Shown here one piece after another: positions 41,967 through 52,642 of a stretch of DNA of 64,000 nt (its first letter is position 1; every line of letters begins with the position of its first letter). Both the position numbers and the translations under genes were made by a program. The stretch comes from Mucilaginibacter gracilis. Its GTDB lineage: Bacteria > Bacteroidota > Bacteroidia > Sphingobacteriales > Sphingobacteriaceae. The stretch spans positions 6,510,001-6,574,000 of the forward strand of contig NZ_RBKU01000001.1 of assembly GCF_003633615.1 (NCBI RefSeq), given 5' to 3'. The notes under the pieces were generated by a model. That model ran no database searches. It saw nothing but the letters and a program-made list of their open reading frames with translations, and was not told the origin of the DNA.

Positions 41967-42644
41967 TTATAACTGGCGCGATGAGTCAATTTTACCATCC
42001 AGCAAATTAATAATGCGCGACCCAAATTCGGCGTTTTTTTCTGAGTGTGTAACCTGGATAATGGTAACCCCATCCTCCTTATTAAGCTTGCGGAAAAGTT
42101 CCATAATTTCTTCTCCTTGTTTAGAGTTAAGGTTGCCTGTAGGCTCGTCGGCCAATAATAATTTAGGTTTGCCAATTAATGCGCGGGCAATGCCAACCAA
42201 CTGTTGCTGCCCTCCCGAAAGTTGCGCCGGAAACAAATCCTTTTTACCAACAATATTAAAACGGTCGAGTATGTCGGCCACCAACGCCTTACGTTCGCCG
42301 CTTTTAATGTCCTGGTAAATTAAAGGGGTTTCAATGTTTTCGTACACCGTTAACTCGTCAATCAAGTGGTAAGCCTGAAAAACGAAACCGATATTTGCCT
42401 TATACAAGGCAGAACGTTGTTTTTCTTTAAGTAAATGCACGGCCTCGCCGGTAAAGTAATGATAGCCTTCGGATGGCTGATCCAGCAAGCCTATTACGTT
42501 CAACAGCGTTGACTTACCCGAGCCCGACGGCCCCATGATAGATACAAATTCGCCTGCATCAATATCGAGGTCTATTTTGTTTAGTACGTAGGTTTTTGTG
42601 CCGCCTACATTGTAATATTTTGATATATTTTTGAGTGATAGCAT
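41967..42644 (-). CDS. MacB/LolD-type ABC ATPase, second of the array
   Basis: A 225-residue ATPase with Walker A GPSGSGKST (residues 38-46), signature LSGGQQQLVG, Walker B LLLADEPTGNL and the H-loop VTHSE. The Arg usually found after LSGGQQQ is Leu, unlike the partner ATPase at the other end of the array (QQQRVAV). It is located after the seven permeases and nine bases before TolC. It presumably energises MacB-like permeases by mechanotransmission; which permeases it serves is not visible. Confidence 0.93.
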   Translation of the reverse strand: MLSLKNISKYYNVGGTKTYVLNKIDLDIDAGEFVSIMGPSGSGKSTLLNVIGLLDQPSEGYHYFTGEAVHLLKEKQRSALYKANIGFVFQAYHLIDELTVYENIETPLIYQDIKSGERKALVADILDRFNIVGKKDLFPAQLSGGQQQLVGIARALIGKPKLLLADEPTGNLNSKQGEEIMELFRKLNKEDGVTIIQVTHSEKNAEFGSRIINLLDGKIDSSRQL

Positions 42645-42650
42645 GGTTTG

Positions 42651-42677
42651 TTATTGGTTATTGAGTTATTGGTTATT
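42651..42677. repeat. Direct repeat TTATTGGTTATT in the spacer after the last permease
   Basis: Two 12-bp copies (42651-42662 and 42666-42677) separated by GAG, in the 130-base spacer before the second ATPase gene. It belongs to the simple repeats seen at other spacers. Confidence 0.6.
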
Positions 42678-42774
42678 TTTGGTGATTAGGCGCATATAAA
42701 AGGACTACCATCCTTTCGGGCAGGAAATTGCACAGAGTGTTTTTATTCTTGACTCTCGATTCTTGCATTTTACC

Positions 42775-45180
42775 TCACTCGCTTCTTAAACTTTTTATCG
42801 GTTTAACCATCGCCGCTTTAAATGCTTGGAAACCTACCGTAAGCCACGCTATAGTTATTGATGATATAATTGCAATAATAAAATAGCTAATACTGATATT
42901 GATTCTGAAAGCGAAACCGCTCAACCAACTATGCATAAAATAAAAAGCTATAGGAGCCGATATGGCAAAGGCGATACAAATAAGAAAGGTAAATTCTTTG
43001 GAGAACAAGTACACTATGCTACCTATGCCTGCACCTAATACCTTGCGTATACCAACTTCTTTGGTTTTTTGCACTGTCATAAACGAAATCAAGCCGTACA
43101 AACCCAGGCACGAGATGAAAATAGCCAGGCCTGCAGCTATCTTATACATTAGCGAGAGTTGGTTCTCCTGCTGGTAAAAATCGTTAATATTATCAGCAAA
43201 AAACGATGTAGTTACAGCATATTCGGGAAAGTATTTGTTCCATAACGATTGTATATCGCTTTGCGTTTGCTTAACGTTTGAAGATTGAAACCTGATAGAT
43301 GTTGTATTATACTCTTTACGGTGCGAAACCATAAAAAGTGGTTTAACGGTAGTACGCAACGAGTTATTTGTAAAATCCTTAACAACGCCCACAACGGTTT
43401 TCCAGGGATGGCGTTTCCCGCCCAAATGTATTTGCTTGCCAATGGCATCCTGAGCGTTGTGCACGTTCAGCATTTTCAACATGGTTTCGTTAACAACCAC
43501 TTCCTTCATCGTGTCCGATGCGCTGTAAGGGCCGCCGGCTATAAATTTGATACCAAATGTTTTAAAATAATCTTCATCGGTAAATTTTAAATAGGCGCTA
43601 AATTGTTCGTCGGGCCTATGGTCGTAAGCAAAATTTGATTGCCAGTTATTTTCTGAAGATGGCACATCACTACTAAACGAAACTGATTGTACACCCGGTA
43701 GCTGTAATAACTTTTGTTTAAAATTGAGCTGGCGGGCCAATAGCGCACTATCATTATTGCTGTTTAAAACCAATACGCCATTTTTATTAAAACCGAGGTC
43801 GGCATTGTTAATAAAATCCATCTGACTAATTGCTATAATAGTGCAAATAATAAGCATTTGCGATGCCGCGAACTGTGTTACCACCAAACCGCGCCTAAGC
43901 AATATACCGCCTACCGTTGCCGAAGTAATTTTATTTTTGAGCGCCAGCGCAGGCGTAAATCCTGATAAAATAAGCGAAGGGTAAACGCCTGCTAAAAAAT
44001 TAATGATAATAAACCCGGCAACAACAAACATCATAATATCAAGCCTGAAAATATTGAGCGACTCCTGTATCGATATTACATTTTTAATATAAGGTATAGC
44101 CAGCGTGGCAATGCCGATAGCCAATGCGGTTGATATGAGTACTACAATGCCGGTTTCGCCCATCATTTGCCAAAACAATTGTTTGCGGCTACCGCCTAAA
44201 ACTTTGCGTACCCCAATTTCTTTCGAACGGGTAACCGCTTTGGCGGTAGATAAATTTACAAAGTTGATGATAGCCATAATAATGATGAGGAAGCCTATCA
44301 AACCAAGTATGGTTAACTTTGAACGGCTGGTGGTATGCCCGCCAAAATTGCTAAAAAGTGTGTTAAAATGCACATCCTGTAAGGGCTGTAAAAAATTGGT
44401 GCGTGTTGAAAGAAAACTAGTATGCAGATACTTGTTGTTAAACGTAACCAGTTGTTTGTTTACGCTCGTGGCATCAACACCGGCGGGTAGTAATAAGTAC
44501 ATTTGGTAGCTACCATCCAAACCATGCCAATCTGCCCATTGTGCTTTGTTATTATTTTTGCGGGTTATCAGCGAAACCATGATCTGTAACGGCAGATCGG
44601 AATGTACCGACGGATCATCTAATATACCGGCTACTCTAACTGTTGTGGAATTATCAAATTTCAAAAATTTGCCTACTGCTGTTTTCCAATTGCCAAAATA
44701 CTTATCGGCCATGTTTTTTGTTAATACCGCTGTGTTGGGCTCGGCTAAAACATTTGCCGAACCGGCTAACCATTTGTATGTAAATACCTCAAAAAATTGC
44801 GGTTCCATGTAAAATACACCATTTTCCATAAAGTTCTGGTTGGCCTTACCATCACCTTTTAATACACTTACCTGGCTGCCAAATGCGCAATACAAGGCAC
44901 CGCATTTAATCTGCGGAAAGTCATTGCGGAAAGCATCCGTAAACGGGAACGGAATACCAGGGCTATAGCTTATACCGTCCGAAAACTTATCGGTTGTTAC
45001 TATCCGTGCAATACGGTTATAATTGGGTTGTGTGGTATCATAACCCATTTCGTAACTAATAATAATGTACAACAGTAAACAGGCTGCAATACTTACGGCA
45101 AGTCCTGCTATATTAATAATTGAATACACCTTGTTCCGCAATAAATTGCGGATGGCTATTTTAATATAATTGCTTATCAT
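42775..45180 (-). CDS. FtsX/MacB-like ABC permease, array member 7
   Basis: An 801-residue permease: N-terminal helix (about 19-42), a periplasmic MacB_PCD-like domain, FtsX domain 1 with the coupling motif NLSTAKAVTRSKEIGVRKVL near 305, a helix, a second periplasmic domain, and FtsX domain 2 with QKTKEVGIRKVLG near 705. It ends IKSLRSE, as in its paralogues. PCD1 contains LQPLQDVHFN, shared with array member 5. It is the last permease, 130 bases before the second ATPase gene. Substrate unknown; candidates are antimicrobial peptides, lipids or other envelope toxins. Confidence 0.92.
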   Translation of the reverse strand: MISNYIKIAIRNLLRNKVYSIINIAGLAVSIAACLLLYIIISYEMGYDTTQPNYNRIARIVTTDKFSDGISYSPGIPFPFTDAFRNDFPQIKCGALYCAFGSQVSVLKGDGKANQNFMENGVFYMEPQFFEVFTYKWLAGSANVLAEPNTAVLTKNMADKYFGNWKTAVGKFLKFDNSTTVRVAGILDDPSVHSDLPLQIMVSLITRKNNNKAQWADWHGLDGSYQMYLLLPAGVDATSVNKQLVTFNNKYLHTSFLSTRTNFLQPLQDVHFNTLFSNFGGHTTSRSKLTILGLIGFLIIIMAIINFVNLSTAKAVTRSKEIGVRKVLGGSRKQLFWQMMGETGIVVLISTALAIGIATLAIPYIKNVISIQESLNIFRLDIMMFVVAGFIIINFLAGVYPSLILSGFTPALALKNKITSATVGGILLRRGLVVTQFAASQMLIICTIIAISQMDFINNADLGFNKNGVLVLNSNNDSALLARQLNFKQKLLQLPGVQSVSFSSDVPSSENNWQSNFAYDHRPDEQFSAYLKFTDEDYFKTFGIKFIAGGPYSASDTMKEVVVNETMLKMLNVHNAQDAIGKQIHLGGKRHPWKTVVGVVKDFTNNSLRTTVKPLFMVSHRKEYNTTSIRFQSSNVKQTQSDIQSLWNKYFPEYAVTTSFFADNINDFYQQENQLSLMYKIAAGLAIFISCLGLYGLISFMTVQKTKEVGIRKVLGAGIGSIVYLFSKEFTFLICIAFAISAPIAFYFMHSWLSGFAFRINISISYFIIAIISSITIAWLTVGFQAFKAAMVKPIKSLRSE

Positions 45181-45217
45181 ATCATGCTTTATTAATTTGT
45201 TAAATACTTTGTTTCGC

Positions 45218-47635
45218 TTATTCGCTTCGTAAACTGTTAACCGGGTTTGCTATGGCGGCCCTAATGGTTTGGACAACAATGAGCAATACCGTTACAGACG
45301 TTAGTAAGGTAATAGAAAATAAAAAAGGGTAAATTGATATGCTGATCTTGTAGGCGTAGTCATTCAACCACGTTTGCATTGTATAGTAAGCAATAGGGCA
45401 CGCTATAAAAAATGATACGATTACCACATTTGAAAAATCCTTTAAAAACAGGGTGATTATGCCTGCAACCGAAGACCCCAGCACTTTACGAATTCCTATT
45501 TCTTTAGTACGCTTTTGCACACTCAATGATACAAGCCCTAATACCCCCAATAACACAATAACAACGGCTAAAAAAGTTGCTATACCAACCGCTTTCTTTA
45601 GTTGTAGCTCGCTGGCATAAAGCCTTGTAAGTGCGTCGTCCATAAAATGATATTCAAAGGGTGTTCCGGGCAATAGCGATGTCCATTTGGTTTGCAGGGC
45701 CAAAATACTACTTTGTATATTGCCGGGTTTCAACCTGATGTTAAAGTACCGGTAAACGGGAGCATAATTAACATTCATAAATATCTCGGGCATTATTTTT
45801 TGGTGCATCGATCCAAAATGGAAGTCGGCAGTTACGCCGCAAACCGTAAACGGGACTTTGTCATTGTAGGCCGGGATAAAGATATATTGTCCTATAGCCT
45901 GTTCTGCGTTATTCCAACCCAACGCTTTTGCCTGCGTTTCGTTGATTACTATTTGAGAACTATCTGCTGTATGGTATATCGGTTTAAAAAATGTACCGGC
46001 TTTTAATGGAATATGGTATGCGGCAGCAAACTGATTATCAGCAACCATACCTTCTGAGCTGATGGCCTGTTTGGGATCTGCGCCTTGTTTATAGCTCAAA
46101 TAATTTCCACCGTTATGGCCGTCTGGAATTTCGAAAGATAATGATACAGTTTGCACTTGTGGCATTTGCGCCAGTTGGTTACGTATATACAGCATATTTT
46201 GAACCCCTTTTGTTGTCCAATCACGCGGTAATTGCGCGTATACTATGTAATCCTTATCATAACCTAAGTTTCCATTAAAAAACAAACTAATTTGCTGCGA
46301 AATTATAATTGCACCAATAAACACAACGGCGGCGGTTGTAAATTGAAAAACCACCAATGTTTTACGGAGCAATACACTTTCTTTTACAGAAGTCAATTTG
46401 CCTTTTAACGAATCTACCGACCTCAATGAAGATAATACGAGTGCGGGGTATATTCCGGCGATAACACCTATTACTAAAACAAATACCAAAAGAATTAAAA
46501 TGATGGATACCGGAAAATTAAAGATACTTAATATATCAGCACCCAAAACATCACTAAAATATTGCCTGCCGGTTATATAGATTAGTAGCGCTAAAAGCGT
46601 GGCAAGCATCACTGTTAAAACAGACTCGATTAAAAATTGCCAAATAAGTTGTTTGCGCAAACCGCCCAATAGTTTACGTATACCTATTTCACGCATGCGC
46701 CCCGCCGAACGACCAATACAGATATTAACGAAATTGACGATAGCCATCAATAAAATGAACAGTGCAATGCACGAAAGTGCCCAAGTCATTTTTTTTATTA
46801 AACCACCTTCGGCAACAAGATTATAGGTTTTCAGGCTTACCAGGTAGGGTGTTAGGCCTGATCGGATCACGTCATCAGGTTCCAGTTTTTTGATGAGATC
46901 AAGCATGGCCTTATCTACCATTTTAGGATCGGCATCCTTTTGTAATTCCACATAGTTGACAGTTCCGGTATTAGCCCAGCCGCTTAACTGACGTTTAAAA
47001 TATTTAGCCGCTTCGGCAGAAAAGAAAAAATTTGAGTTATTGTTGGCGTTTAGATTGGTTACAGAATTTTTTGGCACCTTTGCCAAAACACCTGAAATTA
47101 TAAACTCGTGCTTATCACCGTGCGTGCTTTCAAAACTTAACGTTTGGCCTGTAACGTCATCCTTTCCAAAATATTTTAATGCCATTTTTTGCGTTATCAC
47201 AACCGAAAATGGATCGCGAAGTGCTGTTTGATTATCACCATATAACAGGGTGAAGCCATACATATTCAATAGGGTGCTGTCTCCAATCTGTATGCTTTCA
47301 CGATAGTGCTTTTCCCCCTTGTTTACAATAGTAGTCGTCAGGTCTGAATGATAATAATTACGCACCAGGTTAGGATAGTTATCCGCCAGAGCTTTAGGTA
47401 GCTCCGCAATGCCGGTAATTTCACCACCCATATTAGCATCTTTCCATATGCTGAGTATGATGTATTGATTGTTGGTGTTTTTCAGTTCGTGATTTACCCG
47501 AAGTTCGCCCCAAACATATGCGCCTATTAATAATGTAAAAGCTATGCCCACTGCTAATCCCAAGATATTGATAATCGAAATAACCTTGTTTTTACTGAGG
47601 TTTCGCCAGGCAATTTTAATGTAGTTTTTGAGCAT
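45218..47635 (-). CDS. FtsX/MacB-like ABC permease, array member 6
   Basis: An 805-residue paralogue with the same two-module plan, beginning MLKNYIKIAWRNLSKNK and ending NPVNSLRSE. The first coupling motif, near residue 300, is NFVNICIGRSAGRMREIGIR, clearly diverged from the NLSTA consensus. The second, QKRTKEIGIRKVLGSS near 708, is canonical. The periplasmic PCD1 has no clear LxPLxxxHF segment, so this is the most divergent copy. It is 37 bases before member 7 and 49 after member 5. Confidence 0.92.
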   Translation of the reverse strand: MLKNYIKIAWRNLSKNKVISIINILGLAVGIAFTLLIGAYVWGELRVNHELKNTNNQYIILSIWKDANMGGEITGIAELPKALADNYPNLVRNYYHSDLTTTIVNKGEKHYRESIQIGDSTLLNMYGFTLLYGDNQTALRDPFSVVITQKMALKYFGKDDVTGQTLSFESTHGDKHEFIISGVLAKVPKNSVTNLNANNNSNFFFSAEAAKYFKRQLSGWANTGTVNYVELQKDADPKMVDKAMLDLIKKLEPDDVIRSGLTPYLVSLKTYNLVAEGGLIKKMTWALSCIALFILLMAIVNFVNICIGRSAGRMREIGIRKLLGGLRKQLIWQFLIESVLTVMLATLLALLIYITGRQYFSDVLGADILSIFNFPVSIILILLVFVLVIGVIAGIYPALVLSSLRSVDSLKGKLTSVKESVLLRKTLVVFQFTTAAVVFIGAIIISQQISLFFNGNLGYDKDYIVYAQLPRDWTTKGVQNMLYIRNQLAQMPQVQTVSLSFEIPDGHNGGNYLSYKQGADPKQAISSEGMVADNQFAAAYHIPLKAGTFFKPIYHTADSSQIVINETQAKALGWNNAEQAIGQYIFIPAYNDKVPFTVCGVTADFHFGSMHQKIMPEIFMNVNYAPVYRYFNIRLKPGNIQSSILALQTKWTSLLPGTPFEYHFMDDALTRLYASELQLKKAVGIATFLAVVIVLLGVLGLVSLSVQKRTKEIGIRKVLGSSVAGIITLFLKDFSNVVIVSFFIACPIAYYTMQTWLNDYAYKISISIYPFLFSITLLTSVTVLLIVVQTIRAAIANPVNSLRSE

Positions 47636-47684
47636 AATTTTATAACTTTCTTGATTGCGGATTATAGTTCTTTCTTTCTCCCGG
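47636..47684. repeat. Conserved inter-permease spacer, copy 1
   Basis: Contains TATAACTTTCTTGATTG (minus strand: CAATCAAGAAAGTTATA) directly before the downstream ATG, followed by a TTCTTTCTTTCTCCCGG stretch. It is nearly identical to the spacer at 50151-50199, and the start-proximal half is shared with 55058 and 57467. This points to recent duplication or gene conversion. Confidence 0.75.
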
Positions 47685-50150
47685 CTATTCGCTTCGTAAA
47701 CTGTTAACAGGGTTTGCTATCGCGGCCTTAACGGTTTGAAAGCTTAAGGTGAGCAATGCAATTACTACCATTAACATACCGCTCATTAAAAATATCCACC
47801 AGTTAATATTGGTGTGGTAGGCAAAGTTTTGAAGCCATTTACTGGTTGCCCACCATGCAATTGGCGATGCAATAATAAATGCCACCACTACCAGCTTAAC
47901 AAAATCTGCCGACAGGATGGATACGATATGCGCCACCGATGCGCCCAGCACCTTGCGGATGCCGATCTCTTTAGTGCGTAAATTGGTGGTATAAATTACG
48001 AGCCCTAATAAACCCAGACAACTGATAAAGACAGACAAGCCCGTGGCCCATTGCAACAGGCTCGATACATGCATATCGCTCTGGTAAAATCTGGCTATGC
48101 TTTCATCATAAAAGTCATATTCAAAATCGGTTTCCGGGTAAACGGCTTTAAATTCCATTTGTATTTTGCTCAACGCGTTTTTCCAGGCCGTTCCATCGGC
48201 ATTTTGCGGTTTTAAGGCAATATGTATGGTATAACTATTGCTGGCTGCCGCCGAAAATAACAAGGGTTTGATAGCCTGATGTAACGATTGCTGATTAAAA
48301 TCGCCCATAACGCCAACAATAGGCAGCTTTTGAGTGCCACTCCACAACAACGTTTTGCCTACAGCATCGTTAACATTTTTAAAGCCCAGTATATGCGCGT
48401 AGGTTTCGTTAATAATGGCTTCCTTAACGGTATCGCTGGGGTGTACATTGCTACCCGCAAGCAGTGGGATATGGTAAAGTTTTAAATAATTAACGTCGCC
48501 AAATTTAAAGTGCACATCGGTTTGTATATCCTTTTTCCCGTCTTTATAATTAACCTGTCCGGATGATGTGCCGTCTGTTGCAGGTGTGCTGCCCGCTAAA
48601 CTCAGCATCTCAATTTCGGGAATGGTTTTTAGCTTATCCATTAGCACATAGCGCAGGTTAGGTTGCTTGCTGTAGAATTGAGTATAAACCGAAAGTATGG
48701 CATCTTTTTTAAAGCCCATATCTTTATTAAGCGTGTAATGTATTTGTTTGGATACGATGATGGTACCCATAATAAATAGTTGAGCAACCAAAAACTGGAA
48801 TACGGTTAAGGTTTTGCGTATCCACGTTTTACGTGTTTTGCCTGTATTGGCATAAGCCTGGTTTTTTAAAACCAATGCCGGGTTATAGTTAGACAATATC
48901 CACGATGGATAAAACCCGGATAACAAACTAACCGAAACTATAAGCAACAATAAAAACACAACAAGGTGCGGCTGGTGTAACAAATTAAAGCTAACGCCGG
49001 CCGGTATAAAACCACTGAAGGCTTTTAGCAGTACGGGTATTAATAATAAGGATGCTGCGGCGGCTATTAAGGTAAGCAACAGGGTTTCGCCCAAAAATTG
49101 CACTATAAGTTGTGCCCTTGAGCTGCCCATAGTTTTGCGAATGCCGATTTCTTTGGCCCTTTGCGATGCCTGCGCAGTTGATAAGTTAATAAAGTTAATA
49201 CAGGCCAGGGCCAATAAAAATGCGGCCACCAATAAAAGGTAATACAAGGTAGGCTTGTGCGCGGTATGCTCGTCATAGGCGCCATAATCGGCATTAAAGT
49301 GTACATCGCTTAAAGGTTGCAGCGTATGTACTATGCTGTACTTACTGCCATTTGCCCGGGGCGGCGGACTGTATTTTTTATATAATGATGCCAGCTGTTT
49401 TTCTACCTGTGGTACGGTTGTGCCCGGTACCAGTTTAATATACAATTGCGAACTGCCATTGGTCATGGTCCAGTTGTCATAACTGAAGTTGGTTTTTAAC
49501 CCGCTTGTGGGTATAGTGGCCAACGAGATAAAATCCTGAAAAATAAAATCGCTGTGCTGTGGCAGTTCGTTAACCACGCCGGTTACCGTTGTGCGTACGC
49601 TATCATTGTAAATTATTTGCTTGCCAATAACGTCATGATATTTTACGCCGGGGAAATACAGTTGCGCACTTTTTGAGGTAATAACCACTTTATTCGGCTC
49701 ATGCAACGCCACATCGGGCGAACCGGCCAGCCATTGGTATGCCGTTACCAATTTAAAATAAGCCGCATCGGCAAAAATAACATTGCGTTGCTTTTTAAGC
49801 ATTAAGGGGCGAATGTTGTTATCTGCTGTAATGTTTACCTTAACCTCGTTATATTGATGAAAGGCCGATACCTCGCTTACTCCCGTAGCCTCTTTGCTTA
49901 CAGCCCCCGCCATTGGCGCAATTACACCCCGGTTATGGTATGTGACGCCCGACATATTAAAATTGGTTACCACACGGTATATCCTGTCGTTATCTTTTTC
50001 AAAATGATCGAAGCTAAAATCGTAATACACAATAAGGTAAATTACCAATGCCGCGCTAATGCCAATAGCTAAACCCGAAATATTGATAAGTGCAAAAATT
50101 TTGTGCCGGGCCAAACTGCGCCATGCGGTTTTGATGTAGTTTTTGAGCAT
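47685..50150 (-). CDS. FtsX/MacB-like ABC permease, array member 5
   Basis: The longest permease of the array at 821 residues, starting MLKNYIKTAWRSLARHK. Coupling motifs: NFINLSTAQASQRAKEIGIR near 318 and NLRTKEIGIRKVLGASV near 725; it ends NPVNSLRSE. PCD1 contains LQPLSDVHFN, as in member 7. The flanking spacers on both sides are almost identical to each other, so this gene could have been copied or exchanged as a unit. Function as a MacB-like permease is inferred from the two-PCD, two-FtsX plan. Confidence 0.92.
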   Translation of the reverse strand: MLKNYIKTAWRSLARHKIFALINISGLAIGISAALVIYLIVYYDFSFDHFEKDNDRIYRVVTNFNMSGVTYHNRGVIAPMAGAVSKEATGVSEVSAFHQYNEVKVNITADNNIRPLMLKKQRNVIFADAAYFKLVTAYQWLAGSPDVALHEPNKVVITSKSAQLYFPGVKYHDVIGKQIIYNDSVRTTVTGVVNELPQHSDFIFQDFISLATIPTSGLKTNFSYDNWTMTNGSSQLYIKLVPGTTVPQVEKQLASLYKKYSPPPRANGSKYSIVHTLQPLSDVHFNADYGAYDEHTAHKPTLYYLLLVAAFLLALACINFINLSTAQASQRAKEIGIRKTMGSSRAQLIVQFLGETLLLTLIAAAASLLLIPVLLKAFSGFIPAGVSFNLLHQPHLVVFLLLLIVSVSLLSGFYPSWILSNYNPALVLKNQAYANTGKTRKTWIRKTLTVFQFLVAQLFIMGTIIVSKQIHYTLNKDMGFKKDAILSVYTQFYSKQPNLRYVLMDKLKTIPEIEMLSLAGSTPATDGTSSGQVNYKDGKKDIQTDVHFKFGDVNYLKLYHIPLLAGSNVHPSDTVKEAIINETYAHILGFKNVNDAVGKTLLWSGTQKLPIVGVMGDFNQQSLHQAIKPLLFSAAASNSYTIHIALKPQNADGTAWKNALSKIQMEFKAVYPETDFEYDFYDESIARFYQSDMHVSSLLQWATGLSVFISCLGLLGLVIYTTNLRTKEIGIRKVLGASVAHIVSILSADFVKLVVVAFIIASPIAWWATSKWLQNFAYHTNINWWIFLMSGMLMVVIALLTLSFQTVKAAIANPVNSLRSE

Positions 50151-50199
50151 GATTTTATAACTTTCTTGATTGCGGATTACGGTTCTTTTTTTCTCCCGG
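50151..50199. repeat. Conserved inter-permease spacer, copy 2
   Basis: Begins GATTTTATAACTTTCTTG after the ATG and continues TTGCGGATTACGG and a T-rich CTCCCGG stretch, near identical to copy 1. The stop-proximal part extends similarity into the 3' ends of the neighbouring genes (TATTCGCTTCGTAA). Confidence 0.75.
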
Positions 50200-52596
50200 C
50201 TATTCGCTTCGTAAGCTCTTTACGGGGTTTGCTAACGCAGCTTTAATACTCTGAAAGCTTACCGTACATAATGTGATAATAATAGCGCCCACACCCGTTA
50301 CAGCAAATATCCACCACGACATTTCGGCCCGGTATTTATAGTTTTGAAGCCAGCCGTGCATAAAGTAATAGGCTATTGGCGTGGCTATCAGCAACGAGAT
50401 GATAACCAGTATCACAAAATCTTTGGATAGTAAGCGCCACAGGTTAAATACCGATGCGCCCAATACTTTGCGTACCCCAATTTCTTTGGTGCGCTGCTCG
50501 GCCATAAAAGATGCCATTCCAAACAAGCCCATACAACTAATAAAAATTGCCAGTGCAGTAAAAAATGCCGACAAGGTGCCAATACGCTCTTCGTCGCCAA
50601 ATTTTTTGGCGTACTCATTATCGGTAAAGCTGTAATCGAAGGGGCTGTCCGGGTCGTATTTTTTAAATACAGCCGCGGCTTTTTCAAGTGCTTCGTGTAT
50701 GCTCACGTTGGGGTTAACTCTAATGTTCATTACACCCTCGGGTTGGGTAACTAAGGCAAAAATAGTTGGTTTAACGGGCTCGTATGGCGATGCCATTACC
50801 ATATCTTTAATTACTCCAACAACGTGTAAGGCGTCTTTTCCGGATGTTACTATTTCACCTACGGGGTGTTTAAGCCCCATAAAATTTACGGCAGACTCGT
50901 TTAAAATAATTGCCGCCGAATCGGTTAGCATTACTCTCGAAAAATTACGTCCCTCTTTTATTTTCCAGCCAGATGCCTTGCCAAATTCGGGACTTATGGG
51001 TATCCAGGCAAAATCGTCTTGCGTATTAGGGTCCTTTCCGCGCCATTCAAAGCCGCTATAGTTTGACCATACATTGGTTAGCGGGCTGCCCGATTCGGCC
51101 AGTTCACTTATGGCACCCGTTTGTAACAGGTCGTTCCGCACAGCCATAAAATGATCGTGAATAACCGGGGTTTTCATTTTTATTTGTACAAGGCCGTTAC
51201 GGTTGTACCCCACCGGGCGGTTTTTGGTGTATTGCACCTGCCTAAAAACAATAATGGTACCAATAATTAAGGCAATTGAAACCGTAAATTGCAATACCAC
51301 CAATACCTTACGTGGCAAAGCTGCAAAGCGGCCAACTTTAAATGTACCCTTTAATACCTTAACCGGATTAAAAGATGAAAGGTACAGTGCCGGGTAGCTA
51401 CCTGCTATGAGCCCCGTTACTAAGCTAAAGCCGATGCAAAGAAGCCAGAAAACCGGGCTCCCCCATAGGATGCTCGTTTCTTTATCGGCAACCTGGTTAA
51501 ACCAGGGTAGGGTAACCTGAACCAATACCAGCGATAGGATGAGGCCGAAAACGGTAACCAATAACGATTCGCTAAAGAACTGCCATATTAACTGGCCCCT
51601 TAATGAACCAACGGTTTTGCGAATGCCAACTTCTTTCGCCCGTTTTTCGGACTTGGCCGTACTCATGTTCATAAAATTGATACAGGCTAAAAGCAACACA
51701 AACACACCCACAATGGCAAACATCCACACAAACTGAATGGCACCGCCTGTATTTACGCCGTTTTTAAACTCAAAAAACAAATGCCACCTGCTTATAGGAT
51801 ATAAAAACAAGGCCGATTTAAACGAAGCACCCACTTTATCATTTATCGATTGAAGGTTTTTTAATTTGATATCTTTTATTTTGGTGCTTACCTTGTCAAT
51901 ATCAGCATTAGGGTTTAACACACACAAAACTGCCCACGAGTTATTTCCCCATTTGGTTTGGGCGGTTTTTAACCATGGAGCGGTAGTTAAATACAAGTCC
52001 CACGGAGCAATAAAAGCAACATCGTTAAAAGTGGTGTTTTTAGGCATATCCTCGTAAACACCGGTAACCTTAACAACCCATTTGTTATCTATTTTTAACA
52101 CTTTGCCCATTGGGTTGGCGTTGCCAAAAATGGCTTTTGCGGTTCGGTCCGAAAGCATAATAGACGATTGATCTGTTAAGCCCTGCCTGTTGCCCCTAAG
52201 CATATTTAAGGTAAACAGTTCGGGTGCTTCTGGCTGCATATAGCTGCCCAACTGCGTTAGCTTTTTATCACCGTATGATAGAATATGTTCGTTATTAGGT
52301 GTTATAAGCACAACGTACTTAAAATCACTTTGGTAATCTTTTTTAAGCGTATAGCCCAACGGCATAGGCACCGAGGTTTGCGTTAATACGTTGCCGTTAA
52401 GTGTTTGGTGCTGCATTACCATCACAATACGGTTGTAGTTTTTATAGTATTTATTATAGGATAATTCATCCCATATCCATAAGCCGATAAGTATAGCTAC
52501 CGCCATGCCCACAGCGAGGCCAACGATGTTAATAAGCGACGAAAATTTATTGCGTATAAGATTGCGCCAGGCAATTTTGATATAGTTCTTAATCAT
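50200..52596 (-). CDS. FtsX/MacB-like ABC permease, array member 4
   Basis: A 798-residue permease starting MIKNYIKIAWRNLIRNK. Coupling motifs: NFMNMSTAKSEKRAKEVGIR near 305 and EQRTKEIGVRKVLGASV near 699; the end is NPVKSLRSE. PCD1 includes KWGNNSWAVLCVLNPNADID and YPISRWHLF, which resemble member 1 (QWGSNSVIT, YPMKRWRLY), so these two form a pair although five genes apart in order of the array. It may share a substrate class with member 1. Confidence 0.92.
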   Translation of the reverse strand: MIKNYIKIAWRNLIRNKFSSLINIVGLAVGMAVAILIGLWIWDELSYNKYYKNYNRIVMVMQHQTLNGNVLTQTSVPMPLGYTLKKDYQSDFKYVVLITPNNEHILSYGDKKLTQLGSYMQPEAPELFTLNMLRGNRQGLTDQSSIMLSDRTAKAIFGNANPMGKVLKIDNKWVVKVTGVYEDMPKNTTFNDVAFIAPWDLYLTTAPWLKTAQTKWGNNSWAVLCVLNPNADIDKVSTKIKDIKLKNLQSINDKVGASFKSALFLYPISRWHLFFEFKNGVNTGGAIQFVWMFAIVGVFVLLLACINFMNMSTAKSEKRAKEVGIRKTVGSLRGQLIWQFFSESLLVTVFGLILSLVLVQVTLPWFNQVADKETSILWGSPVFWLLCIGFSLVTGLIAGSYPALYLSSFNPVKVLKGTFKVGRFAALPRKVLVVLQFTVSIALIIGTIIVFRQVQYTKNRPVGYNRNGLVQIKMKTPVIHDHFMAVRNDLLQTGAISELAESGSPLTNVWSNYSGFEWRGKDPNTQDDFAWIPISPEFGKASGWKIKEGRNFSRVMLTDSAAIILNESAVNFMGLKHPVGEIVTSGKDALHVVGVIKDMVMASPYEPVKPTIFALVTQPEGVMNIRVNPNVSIHEALEKAAAVFKKYDPDSPFDYSFTDNEYAKKFGDEERIGTLSAFFTALAIFISCMGLFGMASFMAEQRTKEIGVRKVLGASVFNLWRLLSKDFVILVIISLLIATPIAYYFMHGWLQNYKYRAEMSWWIFAVTGVGAIIITLCTVSFQSIKAALANPVKSLRSE

Positions 52597-52642
52597 AATT
52601 TTCTCGTTTTTTTGTTTCTTAATTCTGTTTCTACCAACTCAA